A stretch of DNA of 64,000 nt from Cytophaga sp. FL35 (GCF_014349235.1 NZ_JACSOH010000009.1:1-64000), one strand, 5' to 3'. Positions 43,004 to 53,863 are shown, numbered from the stretch's first letter. Made by a program: numbers and translations. Notes: generated by a model not told the origin, from the sequence alone.

Positions 43004-44380
43004 ATGGCCCAGAAACCAGGAATACCAAAAGGAACAAGAGATTTTTCACCCTCGGAAGTACAAAAGCGCAACTATATTTTCGGTATTGTACGTAAGCATT
43101 TTGAAACTTTTGGATTTCAACCTATAGAGACGCCCTCTTTTGAAAACTCCGAAACCCTAATGGGTAAGTACGGGGATGAAGGTGACCGTCTGATTTTTAA
43201 AATATTGAATTCTGGGGATTATCTAAAAAAAGTGGATGAAGCCACTTATGGGGCCAAGGATGCAGGAAAAATGACCCCAAAAATTTCCGAGAAGGCCTTG
43301 AGGTATGATCTTACCGTACCCTTTGCTCGTTACGTGGTCATGCACCAAAACGAAATAGATTTCCCCTTCAAACGCTACCAGATTCAACCTGTCTGGAGGG
43401 CAGACAGACCGCAAAAAGGTAGGTTTAGGGAGTTTTTTCAATGCGATGCGGATGTGGTCGGAGCCAATTCGCTTTTGCAAGAAGTGGAATTGGTACAGTT
43501 GTACGATGCTGTTTTTACCGATTTAAAGTTGGAAGGCGCTACCATTAAAATGAACAACCGTAAAATCCTTTCGGGTATTGCCGAAGTTATTGGCGCTCAA
43601 GACCTTTTAATTGATTTTACCGTTGCCCTGGATAAGTTGGATAAAAAAGGCGAGGAAGGTGTCAAAAAAGAAATGTCGGAAAGGGGATTATCTGCACAAG
43701 CAATCGCCAAGGTAGAACCCTTGTTTTCTTTATCCGGAAGTAACCTGGAACAACTTCAGGCCCTTAAAAAAATGCTAAAAGATTCCGAAATTGGAACTAA
43801 AGGCGTTGAAGAGTTGCAATTTATAATAGAAACTGTTGAAGAATTAGGACTCCAGTCCGCTAATCTGGCTATTGATGTCACTCTCGCGAGAGGATTGAAT
43901 TACTATACCGGAGCCATTTTTGAAGTCGCAGCCCCCAAAGGTGTAAAAATGGGATCCATAGGTGGAGGTGGAAGATACGATGACCTCACCGGAATTTTTG
44001 GAATGAAGGATGTGAGTGGTGTTGGAATTTCTTTCGGATTGGACCGTATCTATCTGGTGCTTGAGGAGTTGAATTTATTCCCTCAAGAAATCGACCAATC
44101 CCTTCAAGTATTATGCCTCAATTTCGGCGACAAAGAATCCCAAGCAGCACTGAAATTAGTGACCGAACTACGTAAGAATGGCATTAAAGCCGATTTATAT
44201 CCTTCATCGGCCAAAATAAACAAGCAATTTAAGTACGCCAACAATAGAAATGTACCTTACGTAATTTCGATTGGTTCACAAGAATTGCAAGATGGGGAAT
44301 TCACGGTAAAAAATATGCAAAGTGGGGAGCAAGTTAATTACGCGCTATCAACACCCAGGGTCTTTATTGAAAATCTATAA
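43004..44380 (+). CDS. hisS: Histidine--tRNA ligase
   Basis: Class II aminoacyl-tRNA synthetase of 458 residues that charges tRNA-His. It starts PGIPKGTRDFSPSEVQKRNY. Motif 2 is seen in YQIQPVWRADRPQKGRFREF, the histidine-binding loops in LARGLNYYTGAIFEVA and GGGGRYDDLTGIFG, and motif 3 in GVGISFGLDRIYLV. The C-terminal anticodon-binding domain covers about 365-458 (LVTELRKNGIKADLY). Its last six bases overlap the end of the converging NUDIX gene, leaving no room for a terminator between them. Confidence 0.96.
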   Translation: MAQKPGIPKGTRDFSPSEVQKRNYIFGIVRKHFETFGFQPIETPSFENSETLMGKYGDEGDRLIFKILNSGDYLKKVDEATYGAKDAGKMTPKISEKALRYDLTVPFARYVVMHQNEIDFPFKRYQIQPVWRADRPQKGRFREFFQCDADVVGANSLLQEVELVQLYDAVFTDLKLEGATIKMNNRKILSGIAEVIGAQDLLIDFTVALDKLDKKGEEGVKKEMSERGLSAQAIAKVEPLFSLSGSNLEQLQALKKMLKDSEIGTKGVEELQFIIETVEELGLQSANLAIDVTLARGLNYYTGAIFEVAAPKGVKMGSIGGGGRYDDLTGIFGMKDVSGVGISFGLDRIYLVLEELNLFPQEIDQSLQVLCLNFGDKESQAALKLVTELRKNGIKADLYPSSAKINKQFKYANNRNVPYVISIGSQELQDGEFTVKNMQSGEQVNYALSTPRVFIENL

Positions 44381-44923
44381 GCGTTTTTTTATTTCGGTAG
44401 TAATAGTTTTGTAATAATCAAGGGAATGTCTTACGTATTTCTTTAGATTGGCCATTCCCCAAGTTTCTTGAGCGAAAGTAATAAGTGGCATTAACGCTAA
44501 ATCGTTTACTTCACTTTCTTGCCTGGTAAGCTTGTGTAAGGGAACTTTGAGTTTGCATAGAAAAACATGGTTAAACTCATTGTCTATAAGACTCTCCGAG
44601 TGCTTGTGAAATGATTTAAATACTCCGATTTTCTCAAGGTCATTGCTATCAATTTTCAAGCCTATTTCTTCCTGTACTTCCCTAACTGCTGAATCTAGCA
44701 TATCTTCTCCGGCTCCAATATGGCCTGCCACCGAAACATCCCAGAGTAGGGGATGCGTGTCCTTATTTGCCGCTCTTTGCTGCAAAAGTATTTGTCCGTT
44801 TTCGGTATAAAACCAAACGTGAACCGATTGATGATACCAGCCGTTTTTATGAGCCTCCGATTTCATAGCTGTTTTGCCGGTCAAATTCCCTTGGGAATCC
44901 AAAATGTCTATAAGTTCATCCAT
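44375..44923 (-). CDS. NUDIX hydrolase, IPP-isomerase-like (YfcD type)
   Basis: NUDIX protein of 182 residues. The NUDIX box is complete: GHIGAGEDMLDSAVREVQEE followed by IGL (about residues 67-89), with the catalytic glutamates present. The opening MDELIDILDSQGNLTGKTAM and SVHVWFYTENGQILLQQRAA match the subgroup related to isopentenyl-diphosphate isomerase. It lacks the isomerase's early active-site Cys region, so a hydrolase role is more likely. Substrate unknown. It lies just downstream of a terminator that separates it from the M42 gene, and its 3' end overlaps hisS by 6 bases. Confidence 0.88.
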   Translation of the reverse strand: MDELIDILDSQGNLTGKTAMKSEAHKNGWYHQSVHVWFYTENGQILLQQRAANKDTHPLLWDVSVAGHIGAGEDMLDSAVREVQEEIGLKIDSNDLEKIGVFKSFHKHSESLIDNEFNHVFLCKLKVPLHKLTRQESEVNDLALMPLITFAQETWGMANLKKYVRHSLDYYKTITTEIKKRL

Positions 44924-44925
44924 AT

Positions 44926-44948
44926 AAAAAACCCTCCAAAAAGGAGGG
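44926..44948 (-). terminator. Terminator of the M42 peptidase gene
   Basis: CCCTCC (44932-44937) pairs with GGAGGG (44943-44948) around five bases; read leftward it ends in a run of six T (44931-44926). It fits the 33-base gap between the peptidase stop (44957) and the NUDIX ATG (44923), so the NUDIX RNA may depend on read-through or on a promoter within the peptidase gene. Confidence 0.8.
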
Positions 44949-44956
44949 CGATTTTA

Positions 44957-46045
44957 TTAATCAAAATAGCTGAAGGTTTCTCCTTCTTCAATATTAAGCA
45001 AGGTTTCGTAAATAAGTCTGATTACATTTTCCACATCATCTTTATGTACCGTTTCCACGGTGGTATGCATGTATCTGAGGGGCAAAGAAATCAAGGCAGA
45101 TGCAACCCCGCCATTGCTATAGGCAAAGGCATCGGTATCAGTTCCGGTAGACCTAGAAGCTGCCATACGTTGAAAAGGAATTTTATTGGCTTCGGCCGTT
45201 TCAATAATTCGCTCCCTTAATTTATTTTGTACCGCAGGCGCGTAGGAAATGACGGGACCAGAACCAATTTCAGTATGCCCTTGGGTTTTTTGTTCGATCA
45301 TCGGGGTAGTGGTATCATGACAAACATCTGTAATGATGGCCACATTGGGCTTAATGGTCTGGGTGATCATCTCCGCTCCACGAAGGCCAATCTCCTCTTG
45401 TACGGCATTGGTTATGTAAAGTCCGAAAGGCAATTTTTTCTTGTTCTCGTGTAATAGTCGGGCAACTTCGGCCACCATAAATCCACCAGCTCTGTTATCG
45501 ATGGCCCTACAAACGAACTTATCGTTGTTGAGAATTTTGAATTCATCCGGGTAGGTAATAACACATCCAACATGAACACCCATTTTTTCAACTTCTTCTT
45601 TGTTCTTGGCACCTATATCGATAAAAATATTGTCCAGTTTTGGAGGCTCTTCCTTAGATTTATCACGGGTGTGAATGGCCGGCCATCCAAAGATGCCCTG
45701 GACTACGCCGTTCTTAGTATGAATTTTTACCCATTTAGAGGGTGCAATTTGGTGGTCACTACCACCATTTCTAATTACATACAAAAGTCCGTTATCCGTG
45801 ATGTAATTTACATACCAGGAGATTTCATCAGAATGCCCTTCAATAACCACCTTATACTTGGCATCTGGGTTAATGACACCCACAGCGGAACCATAGGTAT
45901 CGGTGATGAATGTATCTACGTACGGTTTTAGATAATCCATCCAGATTTTTTGTCCCTCCCATTCATAACCGGTAGGGGACGCATTGTTGAGATATTTTTC
46001 AAAAAACTCGAGCGACTTTTTTGTTATTATTTTCTTATTAGCCAT
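44957..46045 (-). CDS. M42-family metallo-aminopeptidase
   Basis: Co-catalytic metallopeptidase of 362 residues (M42; glutamyl aminopeptidase or endoglucanase-like annotation). Metal and catalytic residues visible: the His-Asp of VVIEGHSDEISW (about residue 72), the bridging Asp of CRAIDNRAGG, the Glu pair in VQEEIGLRGAEM, the Asp in IITDVCHDTTTP and the His in LPLRYMHTTVETVH. No signal peptide, so a cytoplasmic peptidase that probably trims peptides for recycling; such enzymes often form dodecameric shells. It is a single leftward gene. Confidence 0.92.
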   Translation of the reverse strand: MANKKIITKKSLEFFEKYLNNASPTGYEWEGQKIWMDYLKPYVDTFITDTYGSAVGVINPDAKYKVVIEGHSDEISWYVNYITDNGLLYVIRNGGSDHQIAPSKWVKIHTKNGVVQGIFGWPAIHTRDKSKEEPPKLDNIFIDIGAKNKEEVEKMGVHVGCVITYPDEFKILNNDKFVCRAIDNRAGGFMVAEVARLLHENKKKLPFGLYITNAVQEEIGLRGAEMITQTIKPNVAIITDVCHDTTTPMIEQKTQGHTEIGSGPVISYAPAVQNKLRERIIETAEANKIPFQRMAASRSTGTDTDAFAYSNGGVASALISLPLRYMHTTVETVHKDDVENVIRLIYETLLNIEEGETFSYFD

Positions 46046-46115
46046 TTAAATTAGATTTACCTACAAACTTAGCAATATTCACTTTTAATTAATAATAAGC
46101 GTTCTTAATTATCGT

Positions 46116-46123
46116 TAATTTTG
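46116..46123 (+). promoter_or_regulatory. Promoter -7 element for the DUF4294 gene
   Basis: TAATTTTG is an exact TAnnTTTG, with transcription expected near 46130, 20 bases before the ATG. The 104-base gap shared with the M42 gene holds nothing else I recognise. Confidence 0.45.
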
Positions 46124-46149
46124 GCAAGGCTTTTGCACTTTTACGCGCT

Positions 46150-46836
46150 ATGAAAAACATCTTGTTTTATTTGTTTTTAGTCGGATTACCTTTTGTAGGT
46201 GTTGCTCAAATTGAAGAGCAGCCTATAGATTCCCTTACGGAAAAAATGATTATTGTTGAAGGAGACTCCATATTTAGGAGTTCTATAGACTTGGATGAAG
46301 TATATCTTTTTGGAAGGCTGAAATTTGGTTCCTATAAGGAGAAACTCAGATATTATATTTTAAGAAGAAAGACCATAAAGGTGTATCCTTATGCAAAGTT
46401 GGCAGCGGAAAGGTTGGTAGAACTCAATGACAGCATTTCTCAAATTACGAAAAAAAGACACCAAAAGAAGTATACCAAAAAGGTTCAAAAATTTATAGAG
46501 GAGGAGTTTTCGGAAGAACTTAAAAAACTGACGCGTACCGAGGGCCAAATTTTGGTTAAACTCATTTACAGGCAGACCGGAGAAACAGCCTTTGATCTTG
46601 TAAAGGAACTACGTAGCGGATGGCGGGCATTTTGGTATAATACCACAGCAAGTATGTTCGATATTAGTTTGAAGGAAGAATTTCACCCAGACCAAGTACA
46701 TGAAGATTACCTAATTGAGGATATACTACAGCGAGCATTTGCCTCGTACCGTTTGGATAGGCAGGAATCCGTTCTGGATTATGATTATGCCCAATTGAGC
46801 AATAAATGGTCTTTAAGCGGTAAACGCGAGAAATAA
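46150..46836 (+). CDS. DUF4294 domain exported protein
   Basis: Exported protein of 228 residues with signal peptide ending FVGVAQ. The mature part is the DUF4294 pattern: IDLDEVYLFGRLKFGSYKEK, YYILRRKTIKVYPYAKLAAE, then LTRTEGQILVKLIYRQTGET and LVKELRSGWRAFWYNTTASM. It is basic and helical in the middle (KKRHQKKYTKKVQKFIEEEF). Function unknown; in this group it is a conserved single-copy protein. It converges with the DUF6095 gene, whose stop is one base beyond its own. Confidence 0.88.
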   Translation: MKNILFYLFLVGLPFVGVAQIEEQPIDSLTEKMIIVEGDSIFRSSIDLDEVYLFGRLKFGSYKEKLRYYILRRKTIKVYPYAKLAAERLVELNDSISQITKKRHQKKYTKKVQKFIEEEFSEELKKLTRTEGQILVKLIYRQTGETAFDLVKELRSGWRAFWYNTTASMFDISLKEEFHPDQVHEDYLIEDILQRAFASYRLDRQESVLDYDYAQLSNKWSLSGKREK

Positions 46837-46837
46837 T

Positions 46838-47095
46838 TTATTTCTTTTTTGTTCCAAACAGGGAATCCAACAATACCTTTATACTGTAAAAACCCATGGC
46901 AATGGCTGCTATACCCAGAATTAGCCCAATAATCAGGACTGGCCAAAAAAGAATATTTTCTTGATTTTTAAAGGCTTGGTATAAAACTATAGGTGCCAAA
47001 AACATGAGTGCCACGGTGTATGCCAAGAATTTTATTCCTTTAATCAATAAGTCTTTGTCCGTATGTTTTTGCTTGTTTTCCCCCACCTTATTCAA
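46838..47095 (-). CDS. DUF6095-like small membrane protein
   Basis: Membrane protein of 85 residues with two helices (about 24-42 and 50-72): DLLIKGIKFLAYTVALMFLA and WPVLIIGLILGIAAIAMGFY. The ends are basic (LFGTKKK). I recall this arrangement as the DUF6095 family of Flavobacteriia; the name is from memory. Its ATG lies eight bases inside the end of the DUF4249 gene, so it is the last gene of a leftward unit of TonB receptor, DUF4249 and this protein. Role unknown. Confidence 0.78.
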   Translation of the reverse strand: MNKVGENKQKHTDKDLLIKGIKFLAYTVALMFLAPIVLYQAFKNQENILFWPVLIIGLILGIAAIAMGFYSIKVLLDSLFGTKKK

Positions 47096-47924
47096 TGGTT
47101 ATGGATTGGGAGAATGTTTGGCACACGGCAAAATAACCTAAAGCAAAGTTTTCTCGTGGATTGCTATTGTCTGAAATATTTAGGATGTTTCCTCTTACCG
47201 TAGCGGAAGGGGTTTGAAAAGGTCCTTGATCTCCACCGGCTTGTACGATAACCTGATTCATATAATTGAAAAAAGTCTCGTCAACCCCCAAAAGGCTGAT
47301 TTCAACTTCTCGGCCAGCTTCTACGTCATCGTCATAAAAATAGGAGAACTCAAAAGTTTGCCCTTGATAAAACTCATCTTCGGAAACCAAGTATTCATTA
47401 AAGTCAAAATCGAACAAATAATAGTCATCCCTATTTCCGTTGTCCGTAAATGAAATAACGATTTCTGTTTCGTCACCGGAGAAAAGGCTTCCTTCACCTT
47501 GAATTAAATTGTCTATGGGCACAGCGGGAACGTAATTGGTAACTGCCCTATAGTTCTCTCCTTGAAAAGAAATGGTGAGTACCAGTTCACCTCCGTTGGT
47601 GAAAAAATCAGTATCTTTTGAACCTTCATATCTTCCGGAAGGGGATTGTACTAGGTCCAAAAAATTATCTTCCGAAGGATTTTCCGGAATATAAGAATCA
47701 TTGGTTATTCTAATTTCCTCTAAATCCGCTGTTTGGGTATCATCGAAAAAATTACTGGTAAGACCTACCTGAAATGAAACATTGGTATTACTACTGCTTT
47801 CATCTACCCTAATGAGACCATCTACAAAAAGCCGTGGACTTTCTGTTGGGGTATCAATTTCAACGACATCTTCACAGGAGGCTAGAAATAAAAGTATGGC
47901 GAGCAAAAAATAAATCTTCCTCAT
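47088..47924 (-). CDS. DUF4249 lipoprotein
   Basis: Lipoprotein of 278 residues with lipobox LLFLASC (Cys17) followed by EDVVEID, whose acidic residues suit surface exposure. DUF4249 proteins are beta-rich and typically encoded next to a TonB-dependent receptor in Bacteroidota. Visible blocks are SPRLFVDGLIRVDESSSNTN near the start and ISDNSNPRENFALGYFAVCQ near the end. The upstream receptor stop is 3 bases before its ATG. The likely role is a receptor-associated surface protein that helps capture a substrate, by inference from the pairing. Confidence 0.88.
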   Translation of the reverse strand: MRKIYFLLAILLFLASCEDVVEIDTPTESPRLFVDGLIRVDESSSNTNVSFQVGLTSNFFDDTQTADLEEIRITNDSYIPENPSEDNFLDLVQSPSGRYEGSKDTDFFTNGGELVLTISFQGENYRAVTNYVPAVPIDNLIQGEGSLFSGDETEIVISFTDNGNRDDYYLFDFDFNEYLVSEDEFYQGQTFEFSYFYDDDVEAGREVEISLLGVDETFFNYMNQVIVQAGGDQGPFQTPSATVRGNILNISDNSNPRENFALGYFAVCQTFSQSITIE

Positions 47925-47927
47925 CTT

Positions 47928-50327
47928 CTAAAACTTAAAATTATAGGTTACGGCCGGTACAAAACCAAAAATACTTGTTCTAACAGCTTCGTTCTGTCTG
48001 GTATCCGGATTACGGCTGAAATTGATAGAAGCTGCATTTCTTCGGTTATAGACGTTATATAGGCTAAAGACCCATTCGCCCTTCCAATTTCTGTCAATGT
48101 TCTTTTTAGGTGTCATAGTAGCCGATAGATCCAATCGATGATAGGCCGGGAGACGCTCCTCATTTCTTAAGCCATAGAAAGGAACCGAAAGACCTTGAAA
48201 TTCAAATTGTCCAACAGGGTAATTGGTAGGTTGACCTGTCTGATATACAAAATTAGAATTGAAGCTCCATTTACTATTAAGTTCATAAGTGCCGTAAAGA
48301 GAAATGTCATGGGTCTTGTCATAAGGGGTGTTGTACCATTCCCCGAAATTTATTCCGGTTTCATTTGGCGAAATGCCGTTGTTAACCGTTGCTTCCCTGC
48401 CAGGGGTACGTTGTTCGGATTTGGACAAGGTGTATGCCAACCATCCCTGGAACCGGCCTTCATTCTTTTTTAAAAGTAACTCCCACCCGTAGGCACGGGC
48501 TTCCCCATTTAGAATAACCTGTTCAATGGCGTCATTTGCAATAAGGTTGGCACCGTCAATGTAATCTATACGGTTTTGGATATCTTTATAAAAAAGCTCC
48601 GTTTCCAAGGAGTACTCTCCTTCCTTTAGATTTCTAAAATAGCCCACGGCATATTGATCCAGTTTTTGAGGTTCAATAAAAGGTCCGCTAGGTGTCCAAA
48701 CATCCAAAGGGGTAGGGGAGCTGGTGTTGCTCAATAAATGAAGGTATTGCGCTAGTCTCGTATAACTGGCCTTGAAAGAATTATCATCGTTTAAGGTATA
48801 GGCCAAAGAAACACGGGGTTCAAAATTAGAATAGGTAGCCAAACTTGAACTTCTTTCAGGATTGGAAACTGAAATAGGTTCAGCTTCCTGGTAAATTAAT
48901 AACTCAGGGTCAAATGAAACGGGATTATTATTGGCATATTCATTTAATTCATCTTGACCCAAGCGAACAAAGTTGCTAAAACGTAGGCCGTAATTAAGGC
49001 TTAGTTTGCCGGTAATGTCATGTTCCACGTCTACATAGGCAGCAAATTCATTCGCATATTTCTGTATTAATTGGTCTTCTACAATCCCAGAATTGTCATT
49101 ACTTGGTTCAATTTTTCCTGGATTGAATCTATAGTATATATTGTTTAATCCATAGTTGACCTGCAACTTATCGTTCACATAATGCTTGAGATCATATTTT
49201 ATATTAAAATTCTGAATACCGGAGTTCCAATTGAAACCCACAAAATCTAATTTTAGTCCGTAATAGTAATCCGAATAAATCAGAGAAAGATTGGAGAACA
49301 ATTTATCCGAAAACAAATGGTTCCACCTAAAGTTTCCCACGGCATTGCCGTAGGTATTTACAAAGCTATCACTTATGCCAAAGACGTCCCTACCAAAATA
49401 GCCTGATAGGAAAATACTATTTCGCTCGTTGATATTGTAATTAAGTTTCGTATTTAGGTCATAGAAGTATGCGGTATTGTCAACATCGAACAAGGGTAGA
49501 AATAAATGAGCGTAAGAAGCACGGCCTCCTACTAGAAATGCCGCTTTGTTCTCAATGATCGGACCTTCTACCAGTAATCTACTAGCAACCGCACCAATAC
49601 CTCCATTTACCTTAATTTCCTTACTGTTGCCCTCTTTCTGAAAAATATCAAGTACAGATGAAACCCTACCTCCGTAACGAGCTGGAATTCCACCTTTATA
49701 AAGCTTTAAATCCTTGATGGCATCTGGGTTAAATACCGAAAAGAAACCGAATAAGTGCGATGAGTTAAAAATGGTAGCCTCGTCGAGAAGAATAAGGTTT
49801 TGGTCTACCGCACCACCACGTACATTAAAACCGGAGGCACCCTCTCCGGCATTCGTAACCCCGGGAAGCAAGAGAATGGATTTAATAACATCTGCTTCGC
49901 CAAGAATTACCGGAATTTTCTTAATAGTTTCAACGGACATGGCGTTCACGCTCATTTGAGGCTTTCTAATATCCATTTTTTCAACGTCTTCCGTAATAAT
50001 TACTTCATCCAATTCTTCGGCAGCCTCTGCCATCTGAAAATTGAGCTTTTGATTTTCAGAAAGGTCTATAGTTTTTACAATGTCCTGAAAGCCCAAGTAA
50101 CTCACTTGAATTTTGTATTCACCTGCTGGTAAACTAATGGAGTAAAAGCCGTATTCATTGGTGGTTACACCCGTTCTAAGATCTGGAACGGCTATGGTAA
50201 CGCCTATCAACGTTTCATTGCTGGACTCTTCAGAAACGGTTCCACTAAGTGTAAATCGTTGTTGTGCAAAGGAGTGGTGTAGGACCAAGAACAATAGAGG
50301 AAGTAGAAACTTAATCTTATGGGGCAT
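47928..50327 (-). CDS. TonB-dependent receptor paired with DUF4249
   Basis: Outer-membrane receptor of 799 residues. Order: signal peptide ending HHSFAQ; carboxypeptidase-like domain (about 22-110, SGTVSEESSNETLIGVTIAV); plug domain with VIKSILLLPGVTNAGEGASG and FNVRGGAVDQNLILLDEATI; barrel ending TSIFGFVPAVTYNFKF. It lacks the long NAVTKSGTN block of the Oar-like receptor, so the two belong to different subgroups. It heads a leftward unit with DUF4249 and DUF6095. Substrate unknown; no regulator or anti-sigma factor is adjacent. Confidence 0.92.
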   Translation of the reverse strand: MPHKIKFLLPLLFLVLHHSFAQQRFTLSGTVSEESSNETLIGVTIAVPDLRTGVTTNEYGFYSISLPAGEYKIQVSYLGFQDIVKTIDLSENQKLNFQMAEAAEELDEVIITEDVEKMDIRKPQMSVNAMSVETIKKIPVILGEADVIKSILLLPGVTNAGEGASGFNVRGGAVDQNLILLDEATIFNSSHLFGFFSVFNPDAIKDLKLYKGGIPARYGGRVSSVLDIFQKEGNSKEIKVNGGIGAVASRLLVEGPIIENKAAFLVGGRASYAHLFLPLFDVDNTAYFYDLNTKLNYNINERNSIFLSGYFGRDVFGISDSFVNTYGNAVGNFRWNHLFSDKLFSNLSLIYSDYYYGLKLDFVGFNWNSGIQNFNIKYDLKHYVNDKLQVNYGLNNIYYRFNPGKIEPSNDNSGIVEDQLIQKYANEFAAYVDVEHDITGKLSLNYGLRFSNFVRLGQDELNEYANNNPVSFDPELLIYQEAEPISVSNPERSSSLATYSNFEPRVSLAYTLNDDNSFKASYTRLAQYLHLLSNTSSPTPLDVWTPSGPFIEPQKLDQYAVGYFRNLKEGEYSLETELFYKDIQNRIDYIDGANLIANDAIEQVILNGEARAYGWELLLKKNEGRFQGWLAYTLSKSEQRTPGREATVNNGISPNETGINFGEWYNTPYDKTHDISLYGTYELNSKWSFNSNFVYQTGQPTNYPVGQFEFQGLSVPFYGLRNEERLPAYHRLDLSATMTPKKNIDRNWKGEWVFSLYNVYNRRNAASINFSRNPDTRQNEAVRTSIFGFVPAVTYNFKF

Positions 50328-50384
50328 TCAGAATCTTTTTATAAAAATAGTTAGAAATGGCAAGTCCCTATAGATAATGTCAAA

Positions 50385-50418
50385 AAAAAGCTCTCTATAG
50401 CTTGATAGAGAGCTTTTT
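50385..50418. terminator. Strong hairpin downstream of isocitrate dehydrogenase
   Basis: AAAAAGCTCTCTAT (50385-50398) and ATAGAGAGCTTTTT (50405-50418) pair around AGCTTG. It follows the isocitrate dehydrogenase stop (50437), reading leftward, and separates that gene from the TonB receptor unit. Confidence 0.88.
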
Positions 50419-50436
50419 TAATTTATATGAGCCATT

Positions 50437-52662
<2,226 letters not shown>

Positions 52663-52686
52663 TTAGGAGTTTAATTTAAAGCGGAG

Positions 52687-52719
52687 CAAATATACAATTT
52701 TATGTTTTGTTACTAACAA
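52687..52719 (-). promoter_or_regulatory. Promoter of isocitrate dehydrogenase
   Basis: Read leftward: TTG (52719-52717), a 22-base spacer, then TATATTTG (52694-52687), an exact match. Transcription would start near 52680, about 24 bases ahead of the ATG at 52656. Confidence 0.65.
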
Positions 52720-52823
52720 TATGAGAAAAGCCTTTGAATAGGAGAAATTATTTAACGAATACTGTTTATTTAGTGTAGAAAGATTAAGGAAAATCCAATG
52801 AATGGTGAGTAGATAATACCCGG

Positions 52824-52870
52824 TATAAAAAAAGCCATATCATTGTATAAATACATTGACATGGCTTTTA
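52824..52870 (-). terminator. Hairpin after the decayed gene
   Basis: AAAAGCCAT (about 52829-52837) pairs with ATGGCTTTT (52860-52868), with a possible inner stem TGTAT/ATACA. Read leftward it ends in a seven-T run. It lies 12 bases beyond the relic stop codon at 52881, so it was probably that gene's terminator. Confidence 0.7.
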
Positions 52871-52880
52871 GAAATAGTTG

Positions 52881-53213
52881 TCAAACTTTCGTGTCTACTT
52901 TCTGTAGATCGGCAACCATTGATTGCGTTTGCATGGCTATTTCATACGTTTGAAAAATTCTTTTAAACAGGTATCACCCAATTCTACTTAAATTTTTCTT
53001 CTTGTTGTCCAAATGATCTTAAGAGCAACTGCATAAACTCTAAGTTTAAATACAAGTTGGTAAGTACATCCACATCGTATTTCCAAAAAACGACAGTCCC
53101 AAGGAAAAATGCTCGCCATCTTTGCGTCCGTTTACAAATGCCTTCATAAGCACGCTAGGCTAAACAACAATATAAAGAACGTTCACTTTATAACGATTAT
53201 CAAAATTATCCAT
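52881..53213 (-). pseudogene. Decayed gene for a small protein of about 111 residues, unknown family
   Basis: Read leftward from ATG 53213, coding-like sequence runs through all three frames. Frame 1 gives MDNFDNRYKVNVLYIVV, an in-frame TAG (53162-53160), then PSVLMKAFVNGRKDGEHFSL to an A6 run at 53085-53090. Frame 2 continues KYDVDVLTNLYLNLEFMQLL to a TAG at 52986. Frame 3 gives VELGDTCLKEFFK. Frame 1 then resumes with TYEIAMQTQSMVADLQKVDT and stops at 52881. Each change equals loss of one base, at or near homopolymers, and the three together restore frame. I do not recognise the family. The rest of the 52657-53391 stretch holds promoters, terminators and one palindrome only. Confidence 0.6.
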
Positions 53214-53294
53214 CGACAGGTTTTATTTCTCAATCGCATTACTAATATACAAATAAAAAGTATACCCCTTGCTTTTTTAACAATTTAAAAATCA

Positions 53295-53310
53295 ACTGTT
53301 TATAAACAGT
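53295..53310. promoter_or_regulatory. Perfect 16-bp palindrome
   Basis: ACTGTTTATAAACAGT is its own reverse complement. It lies 82 bases upstream of the relic gene start and 27 bases from the rplS terminator. A related AACAATTGTT dyad follows at about 53318-53328. It might be a regulator site for the lost gene; no binding protein can be named. Confidence 0.3.
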
Positions 53311-53330
53311 GGTTGTAAACAATTGTTGAC

Positions 53331-53370
53331 AAAAAAAATCCCTGTTAAATCATATAATTTAACAGGGATT
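53331..53370 (-). terminator. Terminator of rplS
   Basis: AATCCCTGTTAAAT (53337-53350) pairs perfectly with ATTTAACAGGGATT (53357-53370) around six bases. Read leftward it runs into T (53338-53331). It lies 22 bases after the rplS stop. Confidence 0.92.
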
Positions 53371-53391
53371 AATTTATGTAGGTAAATTAGC

Positions 53392-53742
53392 TTAGGAACG
53401 AACTTCCTTAATACGAGCTTTTTTACCGGTAAGACCTCTAAAGTAGAAAATACGGGCTCTACGAACCTTACCTTTTTTGTTTACTTCTATTTTTTGTAAG
53501 GCTGGCATATTAATAGGGAAGATACGCTCTACACCTACGGTACCAGACATTTTACGAATGGTAAAGGTTTCTGTTGCACCCGTACCTCTTCTTTGGATAA
53601 CTACTCCTCTAAAGAACTGGGTTCTGGTTTTTTCTCCTTCCTTAATTTCGTAATAAACTGTGATAGTATCACCTGCTGAAAATGCAGGGAACTCCTTTTT
53701 TGGAACAAACTCGTCCTCAACGAATTTTAACAATGCTTCCAT
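53392..53742 (-). CDS. rplS: 50S ribosomal protein L19
   Basis: Ribosomal protein bL19, 116 residues, at the 30S-50S interface. It shows FSAGDTITVYYEIKEGEKTR, FFRGVVIQRRGTGATETFTI and GVERIFPINMPALQKIEVNK, ending YFRGLTGKKARIKEVRS. Although trmD lies directly upstream, a full promoter (53811-53840) and a 121-base gap show rplS has its own transcript. Confidence 0.97.
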   Translation of the reverse strand: MEALLKFVEDEFVPKKEFPAFSAGDTITVYYEIKEGEKTRTQFFRGVVIQRRGTGATETFTIRKMSGTVGVERIFPINMPALQKIEVNKKGKVRRARIFYFRGLTGKKARIKEVRS

Positions 53743-53810
53743 GCTTGTAATTTATGGTTTAATATAAAGCAACATTCACGATTTTCGTCAGAGGTTGATT
53801 TAACAGGTTG

Positions 53811-53840
53811 CAAAATTACGCTATATTCTATAACCTACAA
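53811..53840 (-). promoter_or_regulatory. Promoter of rplS
   Basis: Read leftward: TTG (53840-53838), a 19-base spacer and TAATTTTG (53818-53811). Transcription would begin near 53804, giving a leader of about 60 bases before ATG 53742. Confidence 0.7.
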
Positions 53841-53863
53841 GAAAATTTTTAATTTTTGAAGAT

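Noticed and set aside
44375-44380. Frameshift suspected where hisS and the NUDIX gene overlap
   Set aside because: Both genes are full length for their families; a 6-base convergent overlap is normal.
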